Positions 6,112-7,302 of a stretch of DNA of 7,302 nt are shown in pieces. The stretch is taken from contig DEHT01000092.1 in assembly GCA_002352045.1 (NCBI GenBank), forward strand, positions 27,026-34,327, given 5' to 3'. This stretch comes from Chitinophagaceae bacterium UBA2793 (GTDB lineage Bacteria; Bacteroidota; Bacteroidia; Chitinophagales; Chitinophagaceae). The translations under genes and the position numbers were made by a program. Each line of letters begins with the position of its first letter. The stretch's first letter is position 1. Below the pieces are notes generated by a model, which made no database searches, was not told the DNA's origin, and worked only from the letters and a program-made list of their open reading frames with translations.

Positions 6112-7302
6112 TTCCATTTCTTGTTTTTTATACTCCGCTTCCTCTTCTGCTGCAATATTCATCTCCTCTTCAAGTTCTTCAAAAGTTTCTTCTTCAACGC
6201 TAGATAATTCGAATTGCCTAACATCTATTTTGCCAGTCACTGCTTCTGCAATGATTGATGTTTTATATTCTTCTGTTAATGCAAGTTCTCGTTCAATCGT
6301 TGAAATTGTTTTGTTTATCTGGGTGATTTCATTATTAATGTATTGAACAATTTCAGTTTGTTCACTGATTGGCGGAACTGGGATTTTAGCATTTTTCAGG
6401 TCATACACACCTAAACCAACTCTTGTTACACCATTTGAATGTAACTCAAATTGAATATTAATGTCTTTGCTTTGTAATACTCTGAAAAGGAATTCCCCAT
6501 CAATTAATGTATTTGGACGCAAAACGCTTAAATGATAACCACAAACTACATTGTCAAGATTTTCTTTCACATAAGCTGGAACTGCAATATCATTTGCTGT
6601 TTCAGAGTCTTTAGTTATTACTACATCTCCTTGAATTAAGGTAAATTTTTCAATTTGTTCATCTGTTGCAGTTGCAACCATTAAATTCATATCATTTGTG
6701 ATGTAATCGTTTTTATAAACATCAGTATAATTGCATAATCTAACCGGCTTTTCGTTTTCTTTTGAATGCTTGTCAATATTACTTGGAAAACAATTTGCTA
6801 AATACTTCAATTTATATACTGACCAATGTAATGGGATTTCACCAAGCCATTCAATTTCACTTCTTTTGAATTTAGTCTTTAGGTTCAAGCCATTTTTAAT
6901 CGTGTGATTTATTACGGAAGTCTTTTGTGTTTTTAAAAGATTTATTAATTCCTTTTTCTTGCGAATAAAACGTTCAATTTTTGCAAGTTTATAATCTAAG
7001 AAATCTGCAATTTTAATTTGCTCTTCTTTTTCGGGAATTAAAATAGTTTCTCGTCCAAATTCTTTAAACGCTAAGGACTGTCTAACACCACCACCGAGAT
7101 TGTAGAAGTATTTTATCTTGTCAAGAAAGTGAAGCTGGTAATAAAAGTATTTGGAATGAATATCTGCTTTAGGAGCTAAACCTATATAGGCATTTGTAAT
7201 AATTCCTTTTTCGTTGGCGTAGCCAACTCTCAACGATTTTTTGTCGTTCTGTAAATCTGTAAAACGCAAAACAATGTATCCTTTATCAATTATCTGATAA
7301 CC
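6109..7302 (-). CDS. hsdS: Type I restriction-modification specificity subunit HsdS (5' end outside window)
   Basis: HsdS sets the DNA target of both methylation and restriction. The frame is open to the window edge; the visible 397 residues begin GYQIIDKGYIVLRFTDLQND, mid-domain, so the TTG at 7269 is not the start. In order, numbered from the edge: the end of target recognition domain 1 (1-88), the central conserved helix (about 89-140, with IPEKEEQIKIADFLD and a KNGLN end), domain 2 (about 150-308, entering through GEIPLHW and leaving through IPVPPISEQTEIVQYI), and the second conserved helix (about 309-362, with AEAVTGKID). The two helices form the antiparallel coiled coil that spaces the recognition domains and docks HsdM. 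Roughly a dozen or more decades of residues of domain 1 lie outside the window. After the usual end at VTGKIDVRQFE there is an unusual Glu-rich tail of about 32 residues. It is the first visible gene of the operon, followed by fic. The recognised sequence cannot be read from this. Confidence 0.95.
   Translation of the reverse strand, partial: GYQIIDKGYIVLRFTDLQNDKKSLRVGYANEKGIITNAYIGLAPKADIHSKYFYYQLHFLDKIKYFYNLGGGVRQSLAFKEFGRETILIPEKEEQIKIADFLDYKLAKIERFIRKKKELINLLKTQKTSVINHTIKNGLNLKTKFKRSEIEWLGEIPLHWSVYKLKYLANCFPSNIDKHSKENEKPVRLCNYTDVYKNDYITNDMNLMVATATDEQIEKFTLIQGDVVITKDSETANDIAVPAYVKENLDNVVCGYHLSVLRPNTLIDGEFLFRVLQSKDINIQFELHSNGVTRVGLGVYDLKNAKIPVPPISEQTEIVQYINNEITQINKTISTIERELALTEEYKTSIIAEAVTGKIDVRQFELSSVEEETFEELEEEMNIAAEEEAEYKKQEME

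Noticed and set aside
6095..6346. Ser-rich 83-codon plus-strand frame opposite the hsdS tail
   Set aside because: Its serine runs are simply the complement of the Glu-codon run in HsdS; a shadow frame.
7267..7269. TTG as start of hsdS
   Set aside because: Reading continues to the edge with typical HsdS residues (KGYIVLRFTDLQND), so the codon is internal.
6109..7302. Phase-variable hsdS by inversion
   Set aside because: Only one hsdS is visible; no second partial hsdS, recombinase gene or long inverted DNA repeats are in the window.

Overview
The window looks like a chromosomal segment from a member of the Bacteroidota, probably of the Chitinophagaceae/Sphingobacteriales kind. The signs are an S46-family dipeptidyl peptidase (a family concentrated in Bacteroidota and some Proteobacteria), AT-rich DNA and genes with little or no Shine-Dalgarno sequence. 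Genus and species cannot be told from the sequence alone.

Layout. Positions 1-1917 (+) hold the C-terminal nine-tenths of an S46 dipeptidyl peptidase, most like DPP7. The window opens exactly in its catalytic His-His-Cys-Gly motif, so its N-terminus and signal peptide lie outside. A strong intrinsic terminator follows at 1937-1964. A convergent intergenic stretch (1965-2179) then contains an odd G/T-rich segment with repeated TTGCAA words and inverted repeats. A 60-codon reading frame crosses it on the minus strand, but is weakly supported as a gene. From 2180 to the right edge, all real genes are on the minus strand and form one compact operon, read right to left: hsdS (incomplete at its 5' end, 6109-7302), a BRO-N-like/Fic fusion gene (5228-6109), then hsdR (2180-5218). 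hsdM is not in the window and would be expected upstream, beyond 7302.

How the genes work together. HsdS supplies DNA target recognition and HsdR supplies ATP-driven translocation and cleavage in a type I restriction-modification system. The Fic gene sits between them with a 1-nt overlap to hsdS and a 9-nt gap to hsdR, so all three are probably co-transcribed and the Fic protein made alongside the restriction enzyme. The Fic catalytic motif is intact, and a glutamate motif at its extreme C-terminus resembles class III Fic self-inhibition. A Fic enzyme inside a restriction operon suggests regulation of the complex or a second, toxic layer of defence; this is inference. The peptidase is a convergent neighbour with no evident link to the restriction system.

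No RNA genes, CRISPR arrays, transposase genes or complete mobile elements were seen. The restriction system itself is a known kind. The least explained parts are the embedded BRO-N/Fic protein, the Glu-rich tail of HsdS and the repeat-like segment at the downstream end of the operon.
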